Source: Ancylomarina subtilis
GTDB taxonomy: Bacteria; Bacteroidota; Bacteroidia; Bacteroidales; Marinifilaceae
Assembly: GCF_004217115.1 (NCBI RefSeq)
Contig: NZ_SHKN01000001.1
Coordinates: 1,925,781-1,989,780 of the forward strand
Direction: 5' to 3'
DNA length: 64,000 bases
Positions 35,778 to 45,372 of this stretch are shown one piece after another; the first letter of the stretch is position 1, and the number at the start of each line of letters is the position of its first letter. The notes beneath the pieces were generated by a model. It saw nothing but the letters and a program-made list of their open reading frames with translations, was not told the origin of the DNA and did not search any database. The translations under genes were made by a program, and so were the position numbers.

Positions 35778-37202
35778 CTACCAGAAGCTTCCCATATATT
35801 CGATTTGATTCTCTGGATGAGCCACATTGTAGAATATACAATCGTAGTGAACAGAACCCGTATCCAGAGTTATAACATCACAACCAATCATCCATCCCTG
35901 CTCGTCGAAAATTAAGTCGAACAGTTTTGCAAGATGAGCATCATTAGCAATCTTATCAGCAGCTCCATCAATTTCGGTCACAACATCACCATTGCGTTCA
36001 AATATGATATGGTTTTCCCCCTCTTTGATCATCTTAATAGGAAGAAAAGCGGATACTTTATTATAATTTTCATCATATTGTTCGAATACGACTCCTGCAC
36101 CTAAATCCTGACCTTCGGGAGAAACATATTTATTCTTAATTTTAACACTATTCAATCGAGGTGCTTCGTAGCTATACATATGATCATTCATAATGTCAGC
36201 CAGTGGACCATGACACCCCCATGGGTCAAGCATCAAGCAGTAATCACGACTGAAGAAATCATCAATAAACAAATCGACAATGCCTGGTGTTGCAATGAGA
36301 GGCAGATCAGCAGGTAAAATTCGACCTGTAATTCCCTCATCAGCAATCATCCATTCATCATTACTCTCATTATACACAAGCTTGCTAATGCTATCCTGCC
36401 CAATAACTAAAGGATCAGAAAAAAGAATACCCTCGTTTGTGAAAATATAACCTGCAGCATTAGTTCTAGTTCTTACCCCATCTACAACATATCTAAATTC
36501 GTAGAACATTTCTTTTAAACTTTCTTCGAAATACTGTGCATATGGAGGGGTAGTTATCTGAACATAAAGAGGTGCTTCTGCTGAGGCATTTGCAACACCC
36601 TCTGTTATTTCTAAAAAGAAAAAGTTTTTAGAATTCGACTCCAAGAAATTTTCACTGGCTTCGGCAATAACAGACACATCAGCATCCTTTTCATTTGCTT
36701 TTTCCAATACCAATTGATTTTCAAAAGCCTTCCCTTGAAAATATAGTTTTCCATCATCTTCCTTCATGAAAATATATTCCATTTCGGCACCATAACCATT
36801 AGGGTTGTTAGGGAAGCTAGTAGGATTAACCAACCAAAAAAAGATAGGATTGGGTGTGACAAAACTTAAAGTTGTACCCATCTGCTGACCAATAGCATAT
36901 TCAGAATCGGCACTGCCACTTCGCGATGAAATAGTCACAACACCATCGTCAGCAGCTTCATTTTTGGTAAATTTGAAAACGAAAAAATCCCCAAGAATAG
37001 GCTTTTCATTATCAAGATTGTCTTCGTTAAGAATCATAGTAGTTTTCCAACCAAATTCTGATTCGCATAAAAGGCGATTTAATTCGCTATTCGCCTCTGC
37101 TTTCCTTTCTGTGGGTGTTTTATCAAATGCATACTCAAAATCGTCATCGCATGATGAGAAGATGGCAAGCATTGCAAAAACATATATTAATAATCTTTTC
37201 AT
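35778..37202 (-). CDS. DUF4302 surface lipoprotein
   Basis: 474 residues. Lipobox FSSC (Cys18) followed by DDDFEYAFDKTPTERKAE, the standard opening of DUF4302 proteins (PF14135), then 'RLLCESEFGWKTTMI', another family landmark. Beta-rich throughout. In other Bacteroidota this family sits in operons with an STN-type SusC, a SusD and a zinc metallohydrolase lipoprotein. Here it follows the broken remains of those genes by 11 bp, so it would still depend on the upstream promoter. The gene itself looks intact. Confidence 0.85.
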   Translation of the reverse strand: MKRLLIYVFAMLAIFSSCDDDFEYAFDKTPTERKAEANSELNRLLCESEFGWKTTMILNEDNLDNEKPILGDFFVFKFTKNEAADDGVVTISSRSGSADSEYAIGQQMGTTLSFVTPNPIFFWLVNPTSFPNNPNGYGAEMEYIFMKEDDGKLYFQGKAFENQLVLEKANEKDADVSVIAEASENFLESNSKNFFFLEITEGVANASAEAPLYVQITTPPYAQYFEESLKEMFYEFRYVVDGVRTRTNAAGYIFTNEGILFSDPLVIGQDSISKLVYNESNDEWMIADEGITGRILPADLPLIATPGIVDLFIDDFFSRDYCLMLDPWGCHGPLADIMNDHMYSYEAPRLNSVKIKNKYVSPEGQDLGAGVVFEQYDENYNKVSAFLPIKMIKEGENHIIFERNGDVVTEIDGAADKIANDAHLAKLFDLIFDEQGWMIGCDVITLDTGSVHYDCIFYNVAHPENQIEYMGSFW

Positions 37203-37213
37203 AGCTTTAAATT

Positions 37214-37591
37214 TTAAAAGGTTAAGTTATTAACAGCCGTCTCAATTCTTTTTTGCAGGCTGTATAAATCAATCCCCCATTTTTCTTTGTAATAGGTCGT
37301 CACAATATCCACTTTGGCAGTAAACTTATCGTAGCCTTCTTTCCCCTCAGGAGTTAGCACCATTATAGATTGCCAATTCTCATCATACTCTGTGGTAACG
37401 GCCCAGGAATACAAATAGGCTTCCCATTCCGACAAATAAACATCACCCTTTTCAGTAGTTAGATTGCCTTGTTCATCTTTCAACTGTGTATTATAAAGTT
37501 TTGGCTCATTGCTGTATTTCACCTTATCGAGCATGGCTGCCACAATCTCCACAAAATCCTCATTCTCATTCAACATCGAATATGGGGTAAT
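37214..37591 (-). pseudogene. C-terminal fragment of a SusC-linked zinc metallohydrolase lipoprotein
   Basis: About 125 codons matching the end of the import-associated zinc metallohydrolase family (TIGR04549/Peptidase_Mx1-like, from memory). It begins ITPYSMLNENEDFVEIVA, the segment that follows the zinc-binding HExxH region, and continues to KVDIVTTYYKEKWGIDLYSLQ. The signal peptide, the HExxH motif and roughly 250-300 N-terminal residues are absent. The 5' end is joined directly to the truncated SusC gene, indicating a deletion. An internal ATG at 37576 could give a 120-residue peptide, but it would lack the active site. Confidence 0.75.
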
Positions 37592-40500
37592 GAAGCACTG
37601 GTAAGACCTACTTTGTCAAGGAAATTTCTAGGCAACTTATATTCCAATGAAATTTCCTTTAATCTGATAAAATCACCCTTTGCTACTCTCTGATCTGAGA
37701 AATTGAAGGCATTATAGGTCGATTCCAACTCATAACCATACTTATCGTAGGTACGTTTGTTTGCAATGACAGGAATGTTGGTATGAGCTTCATCACCTGG
37801 CATCAACCATCTGTTGTTCATATCTTTTGTTACAGCATCCATATCGCTATATGAAGCATGGAATGATGGATACAGACGAATCACATTTCCAAATTGGTAA
37901 GTACAAAATGCATTCAGCTTCCAATTCTTATAGGTAAATACATTCGATAAACCACCTGTTACTTTTGGATCAATAGAACCTTCGTACTTCAAATGAGCAA
38001 CTGCATCATCCTGAAAATAGACTTGCTCTGTCACCTTACCATTCTCATCGTAGAATTGAGGCATTCCAAGCTCGCTTAAACCTGCAAATGGAATTGAGTA
38101 TAAACCTCGAACCGGACCACCTTGAATCGCACCACCTTCAGCCTTCACCAAGTCGAAGATCATTGGGCGGTTTTTCAAAGTTGTAATTTCATTTTTATTA
38201 TAGGCGAAAGTCAGGTTAGATGACCAAGAAAAATCGTTAGTCTCAATATTCTTGGTTCCTAAGCTAAACTCAATACCCTTTGAAGTCATATCAGCATAGT
38301 TGGCAAATTTCCAACCTTCTCCACCAATTCCTGATGTTCTCACATAGGCAATCAAATCAAATCCTTTTCTTTGATAAGCATCGACACTTATTGAAATACG
38401 GTTAAACAAAGCCATATCAAAACCAATATTGGTTTCGTATTGCTTCTCCCAGGTTAACTCAGAATTCTCAAGTGATTCAATATACATCGCATTATGCTTC
38501 TCAGAATCATGAGGTGTTGTTGTAATTTTGTTGCGATAAACAACAGAAGCATTGTTAGCTGGTCCCATAGATGCAGTCAAACCATAAGTTCCTCTAAAAG
38601 AAAGATTAGATAACCACTCAACATCTGTAAGATAAGATTCTTCTTTCGCATTCCATTTACCTGAAAGGTTCCATGTAGGTAGGTATCTTGAACTTTTTGC
38701 TTGTCCTTACTGGTTAGAACCATCGACACGAGCTGTCGCATTAAAGGTATATTTACCCATATACGAGTAGGCTACATTTGCAAAGGCAGCAACAAATCGA
38801 TCTCTATATTCTTCCATACCATAATACGAAAATCCTGATTCGTTAGTGGCTTTAATAATGTTAGGATCAGTAAAAGCTACCCCCCCTTTATTATACTGAA
38901 AACCATATCCATTAAAGTAATCGTATTGACGATTCACATACTTCAACTCCTGACCCAACATCACATTCACCGAATGAATTTCATCAAAAGTTCTGTTGTA
39001 ATTCAACATATTTCTGAAGTAGAAATTTTGCATGGAATTGTTTTCCTTATTGTAAAAACCACCATAAGGCAATACTGAAACAGGTCTTGCATTAGGAAGT
39101 GAAACATCTTTCCACAAGTATTTGTTACTTTCTGAAATAGATGGATCATCAACACCAGCGTTATAAGCACCAACAACATTTGATCCTTCTTTAATAATAT
39201 GCTCATTCGAAGATTTCACATAACGAACAGATCCTGTAAAATTATAGTTCAAATACTTATTAAATGTATAATCTACATTCCCCTGAATTGATAAGTCCAA
39301 AACATCAAGGTTGATGTAATTGTTCTCATATTCTTCGAGAATATTAAAAGGGGCATAATTCATTCGAACATAGTCATAATTACCATCCTCGTCATAAGGC
39401 GTAATGGTACGACTCGTATTCATCGCATAAGAGAAAGGGTTGATATCAAACTCACGTGAATAATTCCCATTTACGGCATCGTTGGTTCTATTGAACGTAC
39501 CAGGTGTTTTTTGCTGTCTGATAGACCCCTTAGTCTGTAAACCAACTTTAAGTTTATCAGTCACATCAAAATCTCCACGCATATTCACTGTGTAACGATC
39601 CACATTATCAGCAACAGTCCATCCATCGTCGTGCAACCAGGATGTAGACACATAAAATTTAGAGGTTTCAGATCCTCCTGAAAAAGAGACCGAATGATTC
39701 TGTTGCAATGAATTTCTAAACAAAATATCAAACCAATCGGTGTTTGTTCTTTCGTATTTTTTCAAGAAAGCTGCTCTCGCCTCTGGTGTATTTTCAAGAC
39801 CATACTCGCCATTCTCATATGAATTGATCTGTTCGTACATCTTATAGAATATACCTCCATCTTTCGATCGCATCATATCGGCGTGATTCAACCATTCTTT
39901 ATCCTGCATTTCCATGAACATTCCCATTTGTTCCTGAGAGTTCATGATATCGTAATCACCATAATTAGGCTTCATCTTCATGGTAAACTCCGAAGATACT
40001 CTGATGGAGTTCTTACCCGTATGACCTTTTTTAGTTGTGATCACAATCACACCATTCATTGCTCTGGCCCCATAAAGTGCTGTTGCTGAAGCATCCTTCA
40101 AAATTTGAAAATTTTCGATATCATCGGCATTCAAACCTGCAACTGATGAAGAGATTAAAGTCGCTGCATCACCTGAAGATAATTGGTCAGGTGTAATATC
40201 CACCACATCCTCAAGTACGACACCATCAACAACCCAAAGCGGCTTGGTATCTCCATAAATGGACGAAGCACCACGAACACGAATCTTAGGTGCAGCACCA
40301 AAGGTTCCTGACACATTCTGTACCGATACACCGGCTACTTTACCTTCAAGCATACGTCCTACATCAGCCACACCGGCAACTTTAGCCTCTTCTGCCTTAA
40401 GCACTGTAGCCGAACCTGTAAACAACTTTCTATCGATTTTCTGATAACCTGTTGTTACAACAACCTCAGCCAATTGCTCAGCAGATCCCTTTAACACCAA

Positions 40501-41100
40501 ATCAATGGTAGTTTGATTGGTAACCGCAATCTCCTGAGGTTCCATACCAATAAAGGTAAAAACCAGAACAACATCCCCTGTTGCCGGAATTTCAAGGCTG
40601 TAATGCCCATCAAAATCAGTTGACACACCATTGGTTGTCCCTTTAACCACAACAGAAACACCTGGCAAAGGCAATTTAGTATCATCAACAACAGTTCCTT
40701 TGATTTCTCTTTTATCCTGTTGAGTCGCCTTTTTTTGCAATAAAGGCTTTATCAGGATAGTTTTGTATTCAACCTCAAAACCCAAACCCGTATCTTCTAA
40801 TGCTTTAGTTAGTACAGCTTCAACAGTTTCGTTCTGAAAACTTACTGAAATTGGCTTGAGATCTTTAAGCTGAGAAGCATCATACAAAAAGCCCATATCA
40901 GTCTGATCCTCGATAACTTTGATCAACTCTTCAAGGCTTGAGTTATTCAACTCAACATTAATTCGACTTTGTGAAAAAATGCTTGCATTGGCCTGTAAGC
41001 TAAACACTAACATCAAGACAATTACATTTCTCATAGTTCGTAACATTCTCATCCACCGAATAAAAAAGGTGAATGTGTTTTGAAAAAAGATTTTTTTCAT
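37570..41100 (-). pseudogene. Broken STN-domain SusC (TonB-dependent transducer/transporter)
   Basis: Signal region, then STN domain about 45-115 ('INVELNNSSLEELIKVIEDQ'), carboxypeptidase-regulatory domain about 127-215, plug about 225-345 (KPLWVVDGVVLEDV, ALYGARAMNGVIVITTKKG) and most of the barrel. An in-frame TAA at 38707-38709 ends the product after RVDGSNQ (797 codons). Without it the same frame continues as recognisable SusC (GQAKSSRYLPTWNLSGKW) through 38580 to about 37595, where SusC similarity stops at VGLTSASL and metallohydrolase sequence begins in another frame. About 60-80 barrel residues and the expected susD are missing. The STN domain would have signalled to the FecR encoded upstream. 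It lies 103 bp after fecR. Confidence 0.88.
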
Positions 41101-41203
41101 AGATTTGTAAATGGATAGTTAAAATTTGAATACCCTCCACGGTATTCATTATCTGTATTTAGATCGGGAAATGTTGGCGCATTTTCCGATTTTTGGATTA
41201 GAT

Positions 41204-42379
41204 TTATTTCATTCTTATTACTACTGCATTATTATTCTCATCAACTTCTGCACCTGAAATTTTTTCAATCATATTTGCCAGAACACTAAAGTCTTCAAAA
41301 CGATGAAGTTTTCCTGTTAAACGCTTATTCTTCAAATCCGGATTTTGATAAAAAACCTTTATATCATACCAGCGAGAAATTGTTCTCATGATATCTTCCA
41401 AACGTTGATCTTCGAATCGGAAATAGCCCTCTACCCAACTGGTATATAGCTCCGTTTCCACCTCTTTACAATCTAAATCCCCACTCAACTTATTCCAACT
41501 TGCCTGTTTCCCAGGCTCCAAATAGAGACTCGTCGGTTTATCTTCAGAATTGACAGCAACTTTTACTTTACCACTCACGAGTGTTGTTTGAATACTTTCT
41601 TCATCAGCATATGCCATCACATTAAATTTAGTTCCCAACACCTCAACAGAAACATCCTGAACATCAACGATAAAAGCCTGACCATTTTTGGTTACCTCAA
41701 AAAAGGCTTCCCCTTTTAATTCAACCCGACGTTCACCTTGTCCGAAATTGACCGGATATCTCAGTTCCGAATCGCAATTCAAATAAACCGTTGTTCCATC
41801 GGCCAACTCCAATTGATACTCACCTCCCTTTGCTGTTTTCAAAGTATTATAAACCAATTCCGTTTTCTGTGATGGTGTTTTATTTTCATACTTTAAACCC
41901 GCTTTCAGGTATTTTCGAATCTTCACGCCTTGTTCCTCATCGATGGCCTGATCGATCCCCGATTCCAAATCATATGTCTTCCCTGATGAAGTAATCAGTA
42001 AAGCTCGATTTTGGTCAGATTCAACAGCTGTGGACATATGGAGTTGTGCCATCTGCTCATTAAATCTTTTCTCACCCAAAAACAACATCACAGTAGCAAG
42101 TAGAATAGGCAATGCAATCACAGCTGAATAACTTAAAAATCTTCTGATCTGAATCACTTTAGATTTACTATCCAATTTTCGCATCAACTCGTTAGTGGTA
42201 TTTGGAACCAGATCCAAATCCAAATCTTCCGCACCTTTCTTAAGAAATGCCTCTGCCTTCTTAAAATAAGTACGATGTTTCAAAGAAGCATTCAACCATT
42301 TTTCGAGTACCTCTTCTTCAGTCGAACTAATCTGACCTTTAATTTTTTTCTGGATAATGTTCCAATCAATATTTCCCAT
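41204..42379 (-). CDS. FecR-family anti-sigma factor
   Basis: 391 residues from the ATG at 42379 (a TTG at 42385 is the alternative). Cytoplasmic N-terminal sigma-binding region about 1-75, one membrane segment about 81-101 (YSAVIALPILLATVMLF), periplasmic FecR domain about 180-275 ('GGEYQLELADGTTVYLN', VELKGEAFFEV, VLGTKFNVMAY) and a C-terminal DUF4974 domain about 315-388 (FEDQRLEDIMRTISRWYDIKV in part). It would receive a signal from the STN domain of the adjacent SusC and control the sigma factor upstream. Intact, although that SusC is broken. Its own ECF-type promoter lies at 42441-42470. Confidence 0.93.
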   Translation of the reverse strand: MGNIDWNIIQKKIKGQISSTEEEVLEKWLNASLKHRTYFKKAEAFLKKGAEDLDLDLVPNTTNELMRKLDSKSKVIQIRRFLSYSAVIALPILLATVMLFLGEKRFNEQMAQLHMSTAVESDQNRALLITSSGKTYDLESGIDQAIDEEQGVKIRKYLKAGLKYENKTPSQKTELVYNTLKTAKGGEYQLELADGTTVYLNCDSELRYPVNFGQGERRVELKGEAFFEVTKNGQAFIVDVQDVSVEVLGTKFNVMAYADEESIQTTLVSGKVKVAVNSEDKPTSLYLEPGKQASWNKLSGDLDCKEVETELYTSWVEGYFRFEDQRLEDIMRTISRWYDIKVFYQNPDLKNKRLTGKLHRFEDFSVLANMIEKISGAEVDENNNAVVIRMK

Positions 42380-42440
42380 TCTCAATAATATCCTAAAGCT
42401 TTTAATATAAAATCTCGAGTTCTTAAAACTTGATTTTCCC

Positions 42441-42470
42441 TAAAGACGTGAAATGTGAAAAAAGGTTAAC
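42441..42470 (-). promoter_or_regulatory. ECF-type promoter of fecR
   Basis: The minus strand reads GTTAAC, CTTTTTTCACATTTCA, then CGTCTTTA. AAC (42467-42465), exactly 16 bases, and CGTC (42448-42445) match the classic ECF -35/-10 cores. The T-run followed by CACA is shared with the susC motifs. The leader would be about 55 nt. Confidence 0.65.
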
Positions 42471-42657
42471 AAGTTTTAATGTTTTTTTTCAAAAAGAGGA
42501 CATACAAAAGAAAGTAACACACATAAATCACCTATAACAAAGACACTTAAATGAAAACCAAGTAAGATTTTAAGGTAGCAGAAAGAATAGATGAATTCTT
42601 AAAATTTGTATAAAATACTGAAGAGATCAATTAGGAACTCATATTCCGGCAAATGAT

Positions 42658-43245
42658 TTAATAAACTTTTTTTGGAAGATGTGTGAATGAGAAGAGGATA
42701 AGAAATTCACGCAGATTAGTCAATTTTTCACGAAGACTATTTTTAGCTCTAAAAACCTGAACCTTGACGGAGCTTACCGAAATATTCAGTTCCTCAGAAA
42801 TCTCAGAATACTTTAGACCATCAAAAACTGACATCTGATAAACCTCACGACACTGTTCTGGAAGTTCTTCAATAGCCTCCTTAATTTTCTGACTGATATT
42901 ATCATCAATATCTAAATCCGCAGAATCGGATAATATTTGGGCATCAAAAAGTTTTTGCTTTTTTTTATCCTCAACCTGAACCGAACGCAAATAATCAATA
43001 CAAGCGTTACGAACCATTAGGAACAAATAGGATCGAAGAGATTTGGAAACCCGGCGAAGTGGATTTTCCCATAACTTGATAAAAACCTCCTGAACGATAT
43101 CTTCAGCCAAACCAGGACAGCACACGTAAGTTTCTGCAAATCGAAACAAAGGAGCATGGTACTTCTCAAAAAGAATTGCATAAGCCCTCTTATCCCTATT
43201 TGCCAAACCAAGTATCAATATTTTTTCCTGATCATTCATGGTCAT
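42658..43245 (-). CDS. RNA polymerase ECF sigma factor (FecI-like)
   Basis: 195 residues from the ATG at 43245, which has GGAGAAAG seven bases upstream. The longer reading from 43266 would start only about 6 nt after the predicted transcription start, so the later ATG is preferred. Region 2 shows FEKYHAPLFRFAETYV and DIVQEVFIKLWENP; region 4 shows LPEQCREVYQMSVFDGLKYSEI and a helix-turn-helix with SVSSVKVQVFRAKNSL. FecI-like sigma factors in the Bacteroidota drive SusC operons and are held by the adjacent FecR. The gap to fecR is about 280 bp and contains a separate promoter. Confidence 0.94.
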   Translation of the reverse strand: MTMNDQEKILILGLANRDKRAYAILFEKYHAPLFRFAETYVCCPGLAEDIVQEVFIKLWENPLRRVSKSLRSYLFLMVRNACIDYLRSVQVEDKKKQKLFDAQILSDSADLDIDDNISQKIKEAIEELPEQCREVYQMSVFDGLKYSEISEELNISVSSVKVQVFRAKNSLREKLTNLREFLILFSFTHLPKKVY

Positions 43246-43266
43246 TAGCAGTCTTTCTCCCGGCAT

Positions 43267-43693
43267 ATTACCCTCTGAGAACGGCGAATGTAAAAAAAAC
43301 TTTCAAGCAACAAAAAAAGCCCAAAAATTAGTAGACCAAACAAAATGTCATTTACAATCAGTTTTATTAAGAATAGAAACCTAACAACTTAAACTTATTA
43401 TTTACAATAGGAAACCACAGATATAAAACTACACACTCCCTTTTAATAAAGGGATATACACGAAACAATGATAAAGAGAAGACGCATCAAAAACACGGTC
43501 CTCAAACTTCCCGTATAGATAACATATTATTAGGTAAATAATGAAAAATTCATACTTATATATATTCAATCTAAATAAATATATTCGGATTTAACTCACA
43601 AAACCGCATAACACGATTAAATATAATATTTGACAAGAAGGATAAAAACCATACTTTTAACACTTAATTCAAGTCAGGTATCTGATAAACATT
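43267..43693. other. 427-bp divergent intergenic region
   Basis: It separates the minus-strand ECF sigma gene from plus-strand lnt. Apart from the predicted sigma promoter at 43280-43304, it is AT-rich with no gene and no clear lnt promoter box. Confidence 0.65.
43277..43307 (-). promoter_or_regulatory. Predicted autoregulatory ECF promoter of the sigma gene
   Basis: The minus strand reads GAAAG, TTTTTTTTACATTCGC, CGTTCTCAG. AAG (43302-43300), exactly 16 bases, and CGTT (43283-43280) have the same spacing and similar cores as the fecR promoter. The spacer T-run with ACA is also shared. Confidence 0.55.
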
Positions 43694-43702
43694 TTGAAAA
43701 AC

Positions 43703-45265
43703 ATGAAATACAAAACAAGTCTACTGGCAATACTATCGGGACTCTTATTATCCATGCCCTGGTCTTATTCCCTCCTGTTTTTCACGATATTCTTTGCATA
43801 CTTACCTCTACTAATATTAGAAGAGGAAAGCCACAAACATGACAATCCATACTGGCTGTTCAACTACACATTTTTAGCGTTCCTCATATGGAATTCACTA
43901 TCGTATTGGTGGGTTGCAGAAGCTCAACTTTTAGGCTCAATTCTTATTATCCTCATCAATTCAGCTCTTCAGGCTACGGTATTTTGGTTAATTTCAATTA
44001 CAAGAAAACAACTTAAAATATCTATTCTTTTCCCTTTTCTAATCATCAGTTTGGGTTTTGAGTATTTTCACACACAATGGGATTTAGCATGGCCATGGCT
44101 CAATTTAGGTAACGCTTTTGCAGCTCAGCCCAAACTCGTTCAATGGTATGAATATACAGGAGTTCGTGGTGGCAGCCTATGGCTCATCCTCTTCAATATT
44201 GCGCTCTTTTCCTTATACAAAAAAAGAAATATCAAAAACCTGCTTGGATCACTATTACTGATAGGGCTTCCAATTGGCCTCTCCCTGTATTTGTACAATC
44301 AAGATGAGAAACCTATTTCAAGTAAAAGTTTTTCCCTTATTCAGCCCAATCTCGATCCTTATACCGAGAAATTTAATCCTGAAAACGAAGAAAAACATCT
44401 TGATGTATTTTTAGAACAGGCAGATTATCTGCTTAATAAAACTGAAACAGATTTTTTATTTGGTCCCGAGACGATGATTCTTCAAGCTATAAACGAAGAT
44501 GAGCCATTGGAATCCGATTCTTACAAAAAATTATTGAAGCTCAAGCAAAAATACAAGCAAACTGATTTTTTTCTGGGCGTACATAGCTATCAGAAGTTAG
44601 GCGATAAAATCCCAGCTGGCAGTCGTTTTAGTTCAGAGGGCAATTATTATTATGAGGCATTTAATTCTGCATTATTACTTGATCGAAATAACAAACCCGA
44701 CTTTTATCACAAAACGAAACTGGTTCCTCTTTTCGAACGCATGCCCTTTGTGCAATATTTGAGTTTTCTAGGAAAATATTCATTGGAACTTGGCGGCTAC
44801 AATGGGACTTATAGCAACAGAAATTCAACAAACAATTTCATATTATCGGATTCAATTTCAATTGTCCCCATCGTTTGCTTCGAATCTATCTTTGGAGATT
44901 ATTGCGCACAAAGAATACCTGAAACCGCAAGTTTTATGTGCATGATCACCAATGATGGCTGGTGGAAAAATTCTATGGGCTATAAATTTCATTTCGATTT
45001 TTCACGTTTACGGGCTATCGAAAACAGGAGACAAATTGTTCGAGTTGCTAATAATGGTATTTCAGCACTAATCAATACAAAAGGAGAAATTGAACAAGAA
45101 AGTGCATGGTGGGAAAAAGCAATTTTAACTGGTGAAGTGAAACTCTACTTCCGAAAAACATTCTTTTCCGAACATGGTGATTATATGGGACGAATTGCAG
45201 CTTTTTTTAGCGTCCTTTTATTAATCTTTGTTAAAATCAGAAGGATAAGTCAACCGAAAGACTAG
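43703..45265 (+). CDS. lnt: Apolipoprotein N-acyltransferase
   Basis: 520 residues from the ATG at 43703 (a TTG at 43694 would add three). Adds the third acyl chain to lipoproteins on the periplasmic face of the inner membrane. About six N-terminal membrane helices precede a nitrilase domain, with one more at the C-terminus (IAAFFSVLLLIFVKI). The Glu-Lys-Cys catalytic triad is visible: Glu in LFGPETMI (about 255), Lys in YHKTKLVPLFERMPF (about 337), Cys in IVCFESIFGD (about 391), close to the E. coli positions. The many lipoproteins in this window are its potential substrates. Confidence 0.93.
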   Translation: MKYKTSLLAILSGLLLSMPWSYSLLFFTIFFAYLPLLILEEESHKHDNPYWLFNYTFLAFLIWNSLSYWWVAEAQLLGSILIILINSALQATVFWLISITRKQLKISILFPFLIISLGFEYFHTQWDLAWPWLNLGNAFAAQPKLVQWYEYTGVRGGSLWLILFNIALFSLYKKRNIKNLLGSLLLIGLPIGLSLYLYNQDEKPISSKSFSLIQPNLDPYTEKFNPENEEKHLDVFLEQADYLLNKTETDFLFGPETMILQAINEDEPLESDSYKKLLKLKQKYKQTDFFLGVHSYQKLGDKIPAGSRFSSEGNYYYEAFNSALLLDRNNKPDFYHKTKLVPLFERMPFVQYLSFLGKYSLELGGYNGTYSNRNSTNNFILSDSISIVPIVCFESIFGDYCAQRIPETASFMCMITNDGWWKNSMGYKFHFDFSRLRAIENRRQIVRVANNGISALINTKGEIEQESAWWEKAILTGEVKLYFRKTFFSEHGDYMGRIAAFFSVLLLIFVKIRRISQPKD

Positions 45266-45372
45266 TTATTTCTCCAGCCTTTTTAATTTTGAAAGGATGA
45301 ATCTTATTCAGAGATTCAGGATCAACTAAAGCCTTATTTCTAAACTCAATTCTAAAACTAATTTTTCCAGAT

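Noticed and set aside
37570-38580. A separate 336-residue gene starting within the second half of the broken SusC
   Set aside because: It is in the same frame as the first half, starts inside the barrel with no leader or signal peptide, and continues the SusC alignment; it is part of the same damaged gene.
38707-38709. Recoding of TAA as a sense codon in SusC
   Set aside because: All other genes use TAA as a normal stop, no special context is visible, and the same gene is also truncated by a deletion.
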